64,000 bases of DNA from Hedera helix. Taxonomy: Eukaryota > Streptophyta > Magnoliopsida > Apiales > Araliaceae. Shown one piece after another: positions 47,821 to 57,358 of the stretch. Made by a program: the position numbers and the translations under genes. Each line of letters starts with the position of its first letter. The stretch's first letter is position 1. The stretch is from NCBI GenBank assembly GCA_947179155.2, contig OX359264.1, positions 61,219,202 through 61,283,201 on the forward strand, written 5' to 3'. Below the pieces are notes generated by a model. The model was given only the letters and a program-made list of their open reading frames with translations, was not told where the DNA came from and did no database searches.

Positions 47821-49795
47821 TGTTGAGATTGAAAGTAGTATGCCCTCAAGCCAATCACATTTGATGTGATAAGCATATACTTTGTAATCTTGTTCATTTA
47901 TTAATAAAAGTATCAAGACATTTCTTTATTCATGATTAATTACTTGAATTAATCAAATGGATAAACTCATAGTTTTCGAGCAATGCTTTTAGAACCATGA
48001 TGAGGATCATGCTAATGAGATCTAAATTCAAGATAGCTCAAAACTAAAATTGTTCCTAATCGTTGGATCACTAAAAAGGGGATTAGTAGATCCGGATAGA
48101 TTGGTACATACTATGCTTGCTCTTATGAAGAGAATGATTGATCTCATAATCATTTGTGTAGAGACACTAAAGCAAGTATGTAGGTGCTTATTAGAGAATA
48201 AGTTCACTGAACGTGACTCGTTCAAGGAACACCTAATGGAGTTTTACTTGTCTGTCAATAGGAGTTCCTTATGTGATAGTCGTACAAGTGATCCTTAGAC
48301 TTGAGATCATCTTAGTATCTTGTGTGTACTAAGTTATACTTTGACATATTCCTTAAGACCTATTGGTATATCAAATGATATGATTGGGTATAATAAGGTA
48401 CACATGGAGATAGATGAATGATCAATAAAGGATCTACCACTTCCAGTAAAGGGAGAGAATGTCCTATGCGATTCAATAAGTGCAACTCAGAAATCCCTGG
48501 CCAGGGTTGAATGGAATTAGAAAGGAGTTTCTAATTTACATTAACTAGAGTTGTGTATTTGTGAATTGAAATGCATATAATCAAATAAATAAGACTTGAC
48601 AGAAATTCCGTGTCTTATATTTGATTGGGACATTGTATGGTAGAAGGATTGAATTGTACGGTAACTATTTGCTGAAAGGTTCTTTTACGATTAAATGTTG
48701 AAATCTATATTATCTGGAAAGTCGACTAATCGCTAAGGGGGTTTACCCTTATTGTGGAATAATTATTTATTCTGAATTAAAGAGTTAATTCGTAATAAAT
48801 GAATTAGAATTGTTCTAATTTATTTATTATACAACCGGTTTAATATGGAGAACCTAAAGGGTCACACCGCAAAAGAGTAATATTTATTTTAGAAGTGGAT
48901 GACATAATTGTAATATTAAATTAAGTATATTTAATTTATACTATGGTGATAAAATAAATTAAATAGCTTAATATTTATAATTTAGTATTTTAGAAATACT
49001 AATTATAAATTAATAAGAGGAGTCTTATTATTATTATTATTACTATTATTATTATTACTAGTATTATTATTTAGTTCCTAAATGGTTTAGGAATTAATTA
49101 ATAAATAGTAATATTATTATTAAATAATTAAGTTCCTAAATAGTTTAGGAATTATAATTATAATAATTAATTAAGTTACTAAATGGTTTAATAATTAATT
49201 AATAAGAAGTACTCTCATTATTAAATAATTAAGTTCCTAAATGGTTTAGGAATTGTAATTAATTAATTTAGTTCCTAATTAAATTGGGAATTAAATTAAA
49301 ACCCTAATCCTAAATAGTTTAGGAGGGTTGACTAGATCTATAAATAAGAGGAGTCTTATCATAGATCTAGGTTACACACTCTTTCATTAGATTAAATAGA
49401 GTACTCCTTAATTCTCTAGATCTAAGAGTTAGAGAGAGAGAGAATTAGGGCTAGCCACCCATGGTTTGGAGAAACCATAATCCACTTTTTTAATTGATAG
49501 ATCTCTTGGTGGATCACCTCTAGAGGCTCAACACTTGGGGAGCTAACATTGATCCGTGGAATCTAATCGGTGAATTTGAAGAAGAACGTGAAGGATTAAA
49601 GGGAGATGAACTTGTACCCGTGGAAACTTGGTTCTACAAAGGTATAAATTCTTTTATCCTTCCTCAATTAATAATAGTCACATAAGAGAGATCCGGGTTA
49701 TTAGTTTGTACAAAAATTCTAAAATCTGATTTTTATTGCTTCCGTTGCGCTTATATAATTTGATTATATGTATGCCATATTTTTGCAAACCAACA
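47821..49795 (+). mobile_element. Solo LTR, copia-type, 1.98 kb
   Basis: The block begins TGTTGAGATTG and ends GCAAACCAACA, the TGTTG...CAACA terminal form common in Ty1/copia LTRs. A TATA box (tataaata) at 49339-49346 would put U3 at about 1.5 kb and R/U5 at about 0.45 kb. Before the TATA, 49070-49325 holds about five copies of a self-complementary ttcctaaatggtttaggaa word. No internal domain and no second LTR is nearby, so it is probably a solo LTR. A 5-bp target duplication was not evident, so ends are approximate. Confidence 0.6.
49070..49325. repeat. Palindromic repeats in the solo LTR
   Basis: Repeated gttcctaaatggtttaggaa units separated by taattaa-type spacers. Each unit is itself nearly palindromic and could form a hairpin, just upstream of the LTR TATA box. 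Confidence 0.7.
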
Positions 49796-50248
49796 GACTT
49801 TACTCTAAAATAAAACTCTCGTGAATCTCTAAAATTGACGTCTCATCAATTACCTCTATTTTGGATTCTTCCTTAGAGTATCCATAATTTATAGAATATC
49901 AACAGATATCTCCAACTCATAATTTGTAACAATAACCTTTGACTTTTGATCAACTTTAGGCATCTCAAGATTTTCACACAATCTTTCATTTGGATAGACA
50001 TTTTTGATGCTGTACTTTTAACCTTTCGCATGGCATTATACACTTCTTTCACTTATGGATAACAATGTATGGCCTAACAAGAAACTCATCATAATATCTC
50101 AAATATTTTGCACCCAATCCATCCAACATATAAAATGTGCATAAAGTCATATGGAAAAAAATTCTTGAATCATCAAAAATTTTATCGCTGACCAAGAATA
50201 AATTTTACTCATACCTCTACACAATTTTTCAAATTATAAGTTAGACTA

Positions 50249-50452
50249 CTATCTTAACGTGTGTCTACCAAAAATTTGTGAAATCAATTTAACTTTATTT
50301 TCTTCATGAATCAAATGATGATAAAAAAAAAAATTAATACCAAACAACCAATGGATAAAATCTTTCATGTCAAACTCAACCAATAGTAAATAATAAATAT
50401 CATCATAGTTGGGTCCATGCATCAAATTTACACTAGATTTTCTTGTATCCAT
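50249..50452 (-). pseudogene. Gag-like relic of the outer LTR element
   Basis: A 67-codon minus-strand frame includes YDDIYYLLLVEFDMKDFIHW and HEENKVKLISQIFGR. The spacing of an F-x-D-F-x-x-W block followed by E-x-K-V-K-L resembles the conserved core of Ty3-type Gag. It is short and AT-rich, and is cut by stops on both sides. Orientation agrees with the outer element. Resemblance is weak. Confidence 0.35.
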
Positions 50453-50780
50453 TATATAATAAAAATCAAAGTTCGACCACTAATTTTTTTTCAAATTGTA
50501 GGAATTACTTTGCTACCAAACAGAACTTGAAGGACCACAAAATTATTATAAATAAAACTCAGGGTGGAAATTGTAATATGCCGTTTAAATCAACTCCGTG
50601 GCTACTTGCTCTTTGTTTCGTTGCTGTGTTGCACAAATTTGATCAAAGAGGATTGCGGGACAAACAAAGGCAGGAAATTGATGATGACCAGCGGTATGAT
50701 GGATGGGAAAGCAGCTATTTATTATTATTATTTTTTGATAAAATCAAAATTGAAAATTGCGTTCGACTCCGATGTAAGCA

Positions 50781-50785
50781 AAAAT
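50781..50785 (+). repeat. 5-bp target-site duplication, left copy (aaaat)
   Basis: aaaat precedes the left LTR and is repeated exactly at 60358-60362 after the right LTR. This fixes the ends of the Tekay-type element. Confidence 0.9.
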
Positions 50786-51179
50786 TGTAAGACCCCGAAT
50801 TTTATGAAATACAAAATTTAATTTTTCTTCATATAGATATTTTTTTTTTTTAAACAGTAAGTGGTTAAATCGATAAAGTTAAAAGTTAAGGATGTTATGT
50901 GCAAATTTTATTTTGTCGGACAATATTCGCTTTGTCGGGGAATATTCGTTTGGTCGGGGAATATTCGTTTGGTCCGACGGCGCCGAAATAACAAATTATT
51001 GGTAGACCCCACAACGGAATATTTGTCGGATATAGAAAACGACAGAAATAACCTTTTTAAATAAAAATAGTCAACGGAACTGTTAAAATACCGGTGATAA
51101 AAGAATAGTAGCATACGGTAGTTATTGGTATTTTCTGTAGCACTCGGTACTCTACAGTAACACGCGGTATTGCATAGTG

Positions 51180-51480
51180 TCTCATATTATTGGTCTGATA
51201 ATTGACACCGTAACTGTTACGCATCATTTCATCGATAATTGTCACTGCATAATATTTTATATTATCAATTCAATAATTGTTGTTACACAGTATTTTGCAT
51301 TATTGATTTAATAATTGTCATTACACTGTATTTTATATCATTGAGTCAATAATTGTTGTTGCACTGTTTTTAAAATTATTGAACCTAATAATTGTCACAG
51401 TAACATATGCACAGTAATTCACATTATTGAATCAATAATTGTCATTACACAGTAACGCATGCTTTATTTTACATTATTGT
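51180..51480 (+). repeat. Degenerate tandem repeat in LTR U3 (attgattcaataattgtcat)
   Basis: About six units of 45-60 bp carry attgatt(c/t)aataattgt(c/t)attacac(a/t)gta words. The right LTR carries the same array at about 57745-58045. Confidence 0.75.
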
Positions 51481-51589
51481 TATCTCTATTATGATGTTAT
51501 TTAAACAGTTGTATTTCATTAATTTATTGACTTGATATCTAAGAACTAACTATACTGTATTTATAACAATTAGTCATAATAATTGAATT

Positions 51590-51850
51590 GATAAAGTTAT
51601 TTGTTTATAATATAAAGTTAGGTGATTATTAGGTGATATGAAATGAATGGTGTAGATTAAAGTGTGAATTATTGTTGAATAATTGAATTGATTTGTTTAT
51701 AATATAAAGTTAGGTGATTATTAGGTGATATGAAATGAATGGTGTAGATTAAAGTGTGAATTATTGTTGAATAATTAAATTGATTTGTTTATAATATAAA
51801 GTTAGGTGATTATTAGGTGATATGAAATGAATGGTGTAGATTAAAGATAA
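51590..51850 (+). repeat. Three 85-90 bp tandem repeats in LTR U3
   Basis: Three almost identical units of the type ttgtttataatataaagtta, then aggtgatatgaaatgaatgg and a tail, end about 85 bases before the TATA box. They are repeated at about 58155-58415 in the right LTR. The place suggests enhancer repeats; that is inference. Confidence 0.85.
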
Positions 51851-51934
51851 TATAATATTTGAAATGGATGGTGTAGATTAAAAGATGATCTTTAAATGAA
51901 TGGTTTAGATTAAATGAATGATAAGATTTTTGGC

Positions 51935-51942
51935 TATAAATA
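51935..51942 (+). promoter_or_regulatory. LTR promoter TATA box (left LTR)
   Basis: ggcTATAAATAgaagcc is a canonical TATA context, and the matching copy is at 58502-58509. Transcription would start near 51965-51970, defining the U3/R border. Confidence 0.65.
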
Positions 51943-52261
51943 GAAGCCTTAACTTAAGGATTTTTCATAAACTTCCTTACTTGTTCTTTCTTTCTCTCTC
52001 TAAATACTTCTTGTGAAAGTTCTCTCTAAGTGTGCTTAAGTCATCTTGAGTATTTGTGAAGATCTATAAGTATACGTGTACTGTTCAAGTTAATCAACCT
52101 CATTTAAATCAATATCCAGTCACGTGTTACGGTAAGGGATACCATCTTTTTCATCTTCCATTATTCAAACATACTATGGTAAGGGATTATCATTATTTGA
52201 TTCTCGATAATAATATTGTTTCTTCCTTACTCATAAGACGTGCCTTTTATTTCCATGTATT

Positions 52262-52600
52262 AAATTGTGGGAATAACCTTACGGAGCGGATTGCCGCCTG
52301 TTGGTGAATAACCTTTCGTATTCATTCATTATTAATCTCTGAGAATAACCTTACGGAGCGGATTGCCGCCTGTTTGGTGAATAACTCTTTGTACTCAAAT
52401 TCTATTAAATTGTGGGAATAACCTTACGGAGCGGATTGCCGCCTGTTTGGTGAATAACTGTTTGTACTCAAATTCTATTAAATTGTGGGAATAACCTTAC
52501 GGAGCGGATTGCCGCCTGTTTGGTGGTACTCAAATTCTATTAAATTGTGAGAATAACCTTACGGAGCGGATTGCCGCCTGTTGGTGAATAACCCTTTGTA
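52262..52600 (+). repeat. Five-unit tandem array with conserved core in the LTR R/U5
   Basis: The core cttacggagcggattgccgc recurs five times (units starting near 52271, 52342, 52416, 52489 and 52551; spacing 62-74 bp) while the linkers vary. Three ggtaagggat words lie around it at about 52131, 52180 and 52640. The same array is at about 58829-59167. Being downstream of the TATA box, it is transcribed. Confidence 0.9.
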
Positions 52601-53791
52601 TTAATTTCCTTCACCTTTTGTTAATCAAACCTGCTACGGTAAGGGATATTATTTTCTTTCATACTCCTAAATCGAAATTTATTATGGAACTATTGCTTCT
52701 ATAATTCCTGAAAATATTATATGTTCCATAATAGTTGAACTTCATTATTTCAACTGAACCTTCCTATTTACGTGAACCTTTCTATTGAATTGTAACCGTT
52801 ATTCTGAACTGTGGATCTTGAATATCATTTTTAAATTTCACTCCACATCATGTTGACAATTTGGACATTATTTGAATCTGTACAAAGTAAACTTCCGATA
52901 CTTATTGTTATCCTATTTCTTCTGTTCATCATTTATATCATTCTAATCATCCAAAAATCAAGCTGTTGTGAATATCTGTGGCCGGGGGCACAGATGTGAT
53001 ATATTTGTTGAACAGATGATAGGTTAAAGGCGATATAATAGGTTAAAGGCGATACATCTGTTCGGTGTCTTTTATGGCACGTGGTGAATGTTCTCTTTGG
53101 CCCGTAGTGCAAAGATGAACTGTTGTTTGGTATGATTATGACCAAAGGCTGAATCTGGTATAATCATGAACGTTGGTGCTATATTGAATATCTTTGGCCC
53201 GTAGTACAAAGATGAACTGTTGATGTGCATGATTATGATCAGGAACTGTGAATTTGTATTATCTTGACTAATGATATTTCAGATGATAAAAGTTGATGAT
53301 GTTTTTCCTAAAAAGAGAACCGAGTGGACATTATAGTCTGCATTATTCTTCTAATAGATTACTCATTCCGCTGCTATTATTGATCTGAACATTGTTTAAG
53401 AATTTAACTGCAGTTTTTGATATAAACCTTGTAGTCTATTGTATTCTATCAAGAACTCAGCTGTTGAAGACTAATGATAATTTATTCGTCATTATCTTAG
53501 TCATGATATTCTTTACTGGGCTATTTGAGCTCACCCTTTCTTTTGTTCCATTGTTTTTCAACAGGAGATGAAAACATAACAGGGTCTAGCCGGGGAATGG
53601 AGTGAGGGTCCGAGGAATAGTTATAATAGTCTTCACGTTTTGTAAAATAGTGTGGCAATAATAGTGAAGACTTAGTTGTGTATTATTATACACTGTATTG
53701 TTGTACGTTGTGCTTTGTTGTAATAATTTTGTTGTAGTCTTTTGACGACTCAAGTTTGGGCTGTGTGGGCCCAGATTTGGGGGCGTCACAG

Positions 53792-53804
53792 TTGGCATCA
53801 GAGC
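53792..53804 (+). promoter_or_regulatory. Primer binding site (initiator-Met tRNA type)
   Basis: ttggcatcagagc follows the left LTR end after one base. The usual plant primer site is TGGTATCAGAGC; here one T is C. It defines the start of the internal region. Confidence 0.85.
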
Positions 53805-53992
53805 TTAGGGATATGGTCTTTAATGGAGATCTGGGGTTAGAACTAGGAGGGGAGAGACGAATAGAATCAATCACTAGTGTGTCCTACCTAAATTAGATTT
53901 TTTTTTATCTAATGAATCGATTTGAATGTAGGAACATGAAGTGATGAGTCAGTTTATTTGAACTAACATTTATTTTGTGACCACAGTTAATT

Positions 53993-54613
53993 ATGGCATC
54001 TGGAAATCAGGAGGTTAACTATGAAATTACCGAAACAAATGTAGCTGCAAAACAAGAGGCGACGAATAATCTTCTTACAAACTCAGAGTTGAATCATTTG
54101 CCTAAGGCAAAAATTATGCGTGTTCTATCCAGTAAGGATGAAGGTGAAAGCTCTGCTACAGTCGTTCCAGATCCATTCTTAGAAGCAATTAAAGGAAGTA
54201 ACGAACTTGCGGAAATTATTGCCTTTAATTTACTCACTAATTGGGAGAGTGATATCACCTGGTTATGCTCTATAACAAAGGATCAGAATATATGGACTTT
54301 TCATATTAGTCTTTGGGATTTATGGTGTTCCAGCTATGATTTTCAAGATTATTTAAAAATGATGTTTCTATACTTTTGGGTGTTACAATTTAGAGGAATT
54401 CAGGTTAAGTTAGTCACTATCGTGGAAACTGCAGTCTATCGAAAATACTATTTTAATGGAAATCATTGGTACCTTACTACTGATGAAGTTGATGAACCCG
54501 AGAAACAGTTTGCTAGAAAATTATTCAGTGGTATTCCCATGGTTGAAATACGTGAAGATCCGAATGAAGTATTCGGGATTCGATTTGACGATAACAGTCA
54601 AGAAACCGAATGA
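53993..54613 (+). CDS. Unrecognised 206-aa ORF in the gag position of the Tekay-type element
   Basis: The ATG at 53993 is about 200 bases past the primer site, where gag would start. The protein opens MASGNQEVNYEITETNVAAK and contains WTFHISLWDLWCSSYDFQDY and GNHWYLTTDEVDEPEKQFAR. Neither the conserved Gag core nor a CCHC zinc knuckle is present. The frame ends at TGA 54611-54613 and the protease-like part continues in another frame. It may be a replaced, captured or heavily eroded gag, or a chance frame. The fact that 206 codons stay open in AT-rich DNA favours a real ORF. Confidence 0.45.
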   Translation: MASGNQEVNYEITETNVAAKQEATNNLLTNSELNHLPKAKIMRVLSSKDEGESSATVVPDPFLEAIKGSNELAEIIAFNLLTNWESDITWLCSITKDQNIWTFHISLWDLWCSSYDFQDYLKMMFLYFWVLQFRGIQVKLVTIVETAVYRKYYFNGNHWYLTTDEVDEPEKQFARKLFSGIPMVEIREDPNEVFGIRFDDNSQETE

Positions 54614-55247
54614 GGTGATAACCGGTAAGCTATTCATAAATTCTCGTAAAGTCTATGTCATATTAGATACTGACTCTATCCACTCTTTTATCCCACCTAT
54701 ATGTACTCAACGTTTAAATTTGACTATTGAAAACTTAAATCTTGTCTTATCAGTTGAAACCTCATTGGGAGAAATACCTATTACATTTACTATCTATAAA
54801 TCTTGCCCAGTTCAAATCAACAACCTCACATTACCTATTGACCTTATTTCTTTGGAGATGCGTGAATTTGATGTGATTTTAAGAATTGATTGGTTGACTA
54901 CCCATCATGCTAAAATTGATTGTTTTCATAAGATTATTAGTTTTCATATTCCTAATCAACCTGTCATGCAAATTCAAGCAACTAAACCATTGAAATCTAT
55001 AACTGTTATTTCTAGCCATAAAGCCATTCGTTTATTGAAAAACGGATGTCAAGCCTTTTTAGCTCATGTCACTGATTTGAACAAAAACACGTCAAACTTG
55101 AATGATATTCCCATTGTTAATGAGTTTCCTGACGTTTTTTCTGAGGAACTTTCTGGCTTACCCCAAACCGTGAAATTGAATTCTGTATCGATCTTGAACC
55201 CGGCACTAAGCCCATTTTTAAAGTCCCATACCAAATGGCTCCCATAG
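54590..55247 (+). pseudogene. Retropepsin-like segment with start of pol, frameshifted
   Basis: The frame ending at 55247 contains VITGKLFINSRKVYVILDTD followed by SIHSFI, aligning with the D-S/T-G-A-T-H-S-F active-site region of Ty3 proteases. The Gly after DT is Asp here, so activity is doubtful. Further on come PIDLISLEMREFDVILRIDW and the linker EFPDVFSEELSGLPQ. At the C run 55161-55164 the frame slips, because the reverse-transcriptase N-terminal segment continues in the frame that 55451 uses. The 5' limit of the segment is approximate: the codons upstream of about 54590 in this frame merely shadow the preceding ORF. Confidence 0.6.
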
Positions 55248-55315
55248 AACACCAAGAGTTGAAAGTTTAATTACTAGATATCGGTATCATTCATTCTAGT
55301 ACAAAACTTATATCG
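55176..55315 (+). pseudogene. Remnant of reverse-transcriptase N-terminus before a deletion
   Basis: A short stretch in the downstream frame encodes IDLEPGTKPIFKVPYQMAPI and LLDIGIIHSSTK, the usual lead-in to Ty3 reverse transcriptase, with a TAA at 55268-55270. Near 55305-55315 it passes directly to the segment just before RNase H (EECEKSFQELKKRL). The fingers and palm, including the Y/F-x-DD motif, are missing, a loss of roughly 0.7 kb compared with full elements. Confidence 0.7.
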
Positions 55316-55450
55316 AGCGAGGAATGCGAGAAAAGTTTCCAAGAACTCAAGAAGAGACTGGTTTCAGCTCCTGTTCTGACCATACCATCAGGATCAGGAG
55401 AATTTGTTATCTACAGCGATGCTTCTGGCAAAGGTCTAGGCTGTGTCCTT

Positions 55451-57358
55451 ATGCAACATGGAAAGGTTATAGCCTACGCCTCTCGACAACTCAAAGATTA
55501 TGAGAAAAATTATCCTACTCATGATCTAGAGTTGGCAGCAGTCGTTTTCGCGTTGAAGATCTGGAGACACTACTTGTACGGAGAAAAAGTGGATATCTAT
55601 ACGGATCATAAAAGTCTCAAGTATTTCTTCACCCAGAAGGAACTCAACATGCGACAACGACGTTGGCTTGAGCTGTTGAAGGATTATGACCACACAATCC
55701 AGTATCACCCGGGAAAGGCGAACGTTGTAGCTGACGCTTTGAGCAGAAAATCTTATGCGAGTACAAGTGCACTGCTGACAACACAAAAGTGTATTTTGTA
55801 CGACTTGCAAAAGATGGAGATAGAGCTAAAGACACCAGGGACCCACTCGAAGATTGCTTACGTGCGAGTAGAACCAACTTTAATCGATAAAATTAAAGCT
55901 GCTCAAGCTACCAATCCGGAACTGATAAACATGATAAAGAAAGTACAAGAAGGTGCCATTCCCGAAGCAAGAATCGACGAGAAAGGAATACTTCGAGTCA
56001 ACTCTCGACTCTGTGTTCCAAACGATCCTAAATTAAAGCATAAAATCATGATGGAGGCACACAACACGCCGTTTGCAATCCACCCAGGAGGCACCAAGAT
56101 GTATCGAGATCTTCGATATACATTTTGGTGGAACAATATGAAAAGAGAGATTGCGGAGTTTATCTCAAGGTGCCTAACTTGTCAACGTGTCAAGGCAGAG
56201 CATCAAGTTCCTAAAGGTCCATTACAATCACTTGAAGTTCCCGAATGGAAGTGGGAACACATCAATATGGACTTCGTGTCGGGTCTTCCAAAAGTTTCTC
56301 AAGACTTAGATGCAATTTGGGTGATCCTAGATAGATTGACCAAATCTGCTCATTTCTTGCCTATACGAGAAAACTTTTCACTTGAACGTCTTGCCGGTAT
56401 GTACATAAATGAGATCGTGAGATTGCATGGCATGCCAGTTTTCATAGTTTCTGATCGAGATCCTAGATTCACTTCACGCTTTTGGATCAGTCTACAAAAA
56501 GCTATGGGCACTGAACTACGTTTTAGTTCTGCATACCATCCTCAAACGGACGGACAATCGGAAAGGACGATCCAGACCCTCGAAGATCTTTTGAGACTTT
56601 GTGTATTAGACTTCAAAGGAAGTTGGGATAAGTACTTGCCGTTGGTGGAATTTTCTTACAACAACAGTTACCAAGCAAGCATAGGCATGGCTCCATTCGA
56701 GGCATTGTATGGAAGGAAGTGTCGCTCTCCAATATGTTGGAATGAGGTAGGAGAAGCAAAATTGTTGGGACCCGAGTTGGTACGCTTGACGACCGAAAAG
56801 ATCCAAATGATCCGACAACGAATACAGACCGCACAAGAACGACAAAAGAGTTATGCTGATCTTCATCGGAGAGACGAAAGTTTCAACGTCGGAGATCATG
56901 TATTCTTACGTGTTTCTCCATGGAAAGGGGTTACGAGATTCGGAAAGAGAGGAAAGCTTAACCCTCGATTTATTGGCCCATTTGAAATCCTCGATCGAAT
57001 AGGAACCGTAGCCTACAGACTAGCCCTACCACCAAGTATGTCTCGCATCCATAACGTTTTTCACATATCTATGTTACGTAAATATGTGAAGGACCCAAAC
57101 CACGTCATTGAGTTAGAACCAGACGTTATAGCAGAGGATTTAACATACGAGGAGGTACCTGTTAAGATCCTGGATAAGAAGGAGCAGATCCTACGCTCAA
57201 AGGTTATACCTCAAGTTAAGGTTTTATGGAGGAACCAAGATATTGAGGAAATGACCTGGGAGCTAGAATCTGAGATGAAATCTAAGTATCCTTACCTCTT
57301 CGATATGTCAGGTACGTCAATTTCGGGGACGAAATTTCATAAGGAGGGGAGGTTGTAA
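55451..57358 (+). CDS. RNase H - integrase - chromodomain polyprotein of the Tekay-type element
   Basis: The coding frame is open from about 55310, although the first ATG is at 55451; 635 codons to TAA 57356-57358. RNase H comes first (VIYSDASGKGLGCVL upstream of the ATG, then YASRQLKDYEKNYPTHDLEL and IYTDHKSLKYFF). The integrase zinc finger shows both His and both Cys (HNTPFAIH, CLTC). The catalytic D, D, E sit in NMDFVSGLP, VSDRDPRFTS and PQTDGQSERT. A C-terminal chromodomain-like segment (EEVPVKILDKKEQILRSKVI, VKVLWRNQDIEEMTWE) places it with Tekay/Del chromoviruses. The stop codon is formed by the TGTAA start of the right LTR. No internal stops, so it decayed little since insertion. Confidence 0.92.
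   Translation: MQHGKVIAYASRQLKDYEKNYPTHDLELAAVVFALKIWRHYLYGEKVDIYTDHKSLKYFFTQKELNMRQRRWLELLKDYDHTIQYHPGKANVVADALSRKSYASTSALLTTQKCILYDLQKMEIELKTPGTHSKIAYVRVEPTLIDKIKAAQATNPELINMIKKVQEGAIPEARIDEKGILRVNSRLCVPNDPKLKHKIMMEAHNTPFAIHPGGTKMYRDLRYTFWWNNMKREIAEFISRCLTCQRVKAEHQVPKGPLQSLEVPEWKWEHINMDFVSGLPKVSQDLDAIWVILDRLTKSAHFLPIRENFSLERLAGMYINEIVRLHGMPVFIVSDRDPRFTSRFWISLQKAMGTELRFSSAYHPQTDGQSERTIQTLEDLLRLCVLDFKGSWDKYLPLVEFSYNNSYQASIGMAPFEALYGRKCRSPICWNEVGEAKLLGPELVRLTTEKIQMIRQRIQTAQERQKSYADLHRRDESFNVGDHVFLRVSPWKGVTRFGKRGKLNPRFIGPFEILDRIGTVAYRLALPPSMSRIHNVFHISMLRKYVKDPNHVIELEPDVIAEDLTYEEVPVKILDKKEQILRSKVIPQVKVLWRNQDIEEMTWELESEMKSKYPYLFDMSGTSISGTKFHKEGRL
57341..57353 (+). promoter_or_regulatory. Polypurine tract of the Tekay-type element
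   Basis: aaggaggggaggt ends directly at the TG of the right LTR. It is the plus-strand primer site of LTR elements and overlaps the last codons of the polyprotein. Confidence 0.8.

Larger units (their letters stand above)
50786..53790 (+). repeat. Left LTR of the Tekay-type element, 3005 bp
   Basis: Starts TGTAAGACCC, ends GGGGGCGTCACA. TATA box tataaata is at 51935-51942, so U3 is about 1.15 kb and R/U5 about 1.8 kb. It contains three different tandem arrays at about 51180-51480, 51590-51850 and 52262-52600. ORFs inside the LTR are not conserved proteins and were not called. Confidence 0.95.

Noticed and set aside
50861..51245. Several 60-70 codon ORFs in the LTR U3
   Set aside because: Both strands are open by chance in repeats; nothing conserved and no promoter for them.
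52056..52307. 83-codon ORF in the Tekay LTR (and its copy at 58623-58874)
   Set aside because: It runs into the tandem array and has no recognisable protein. Its duplication only reflects the two LTRs.
55526..56899. Minus-strand ORFs opposite the integrase
   Set aside because: They are shadows of the intact plus-strand polyprotein frame.
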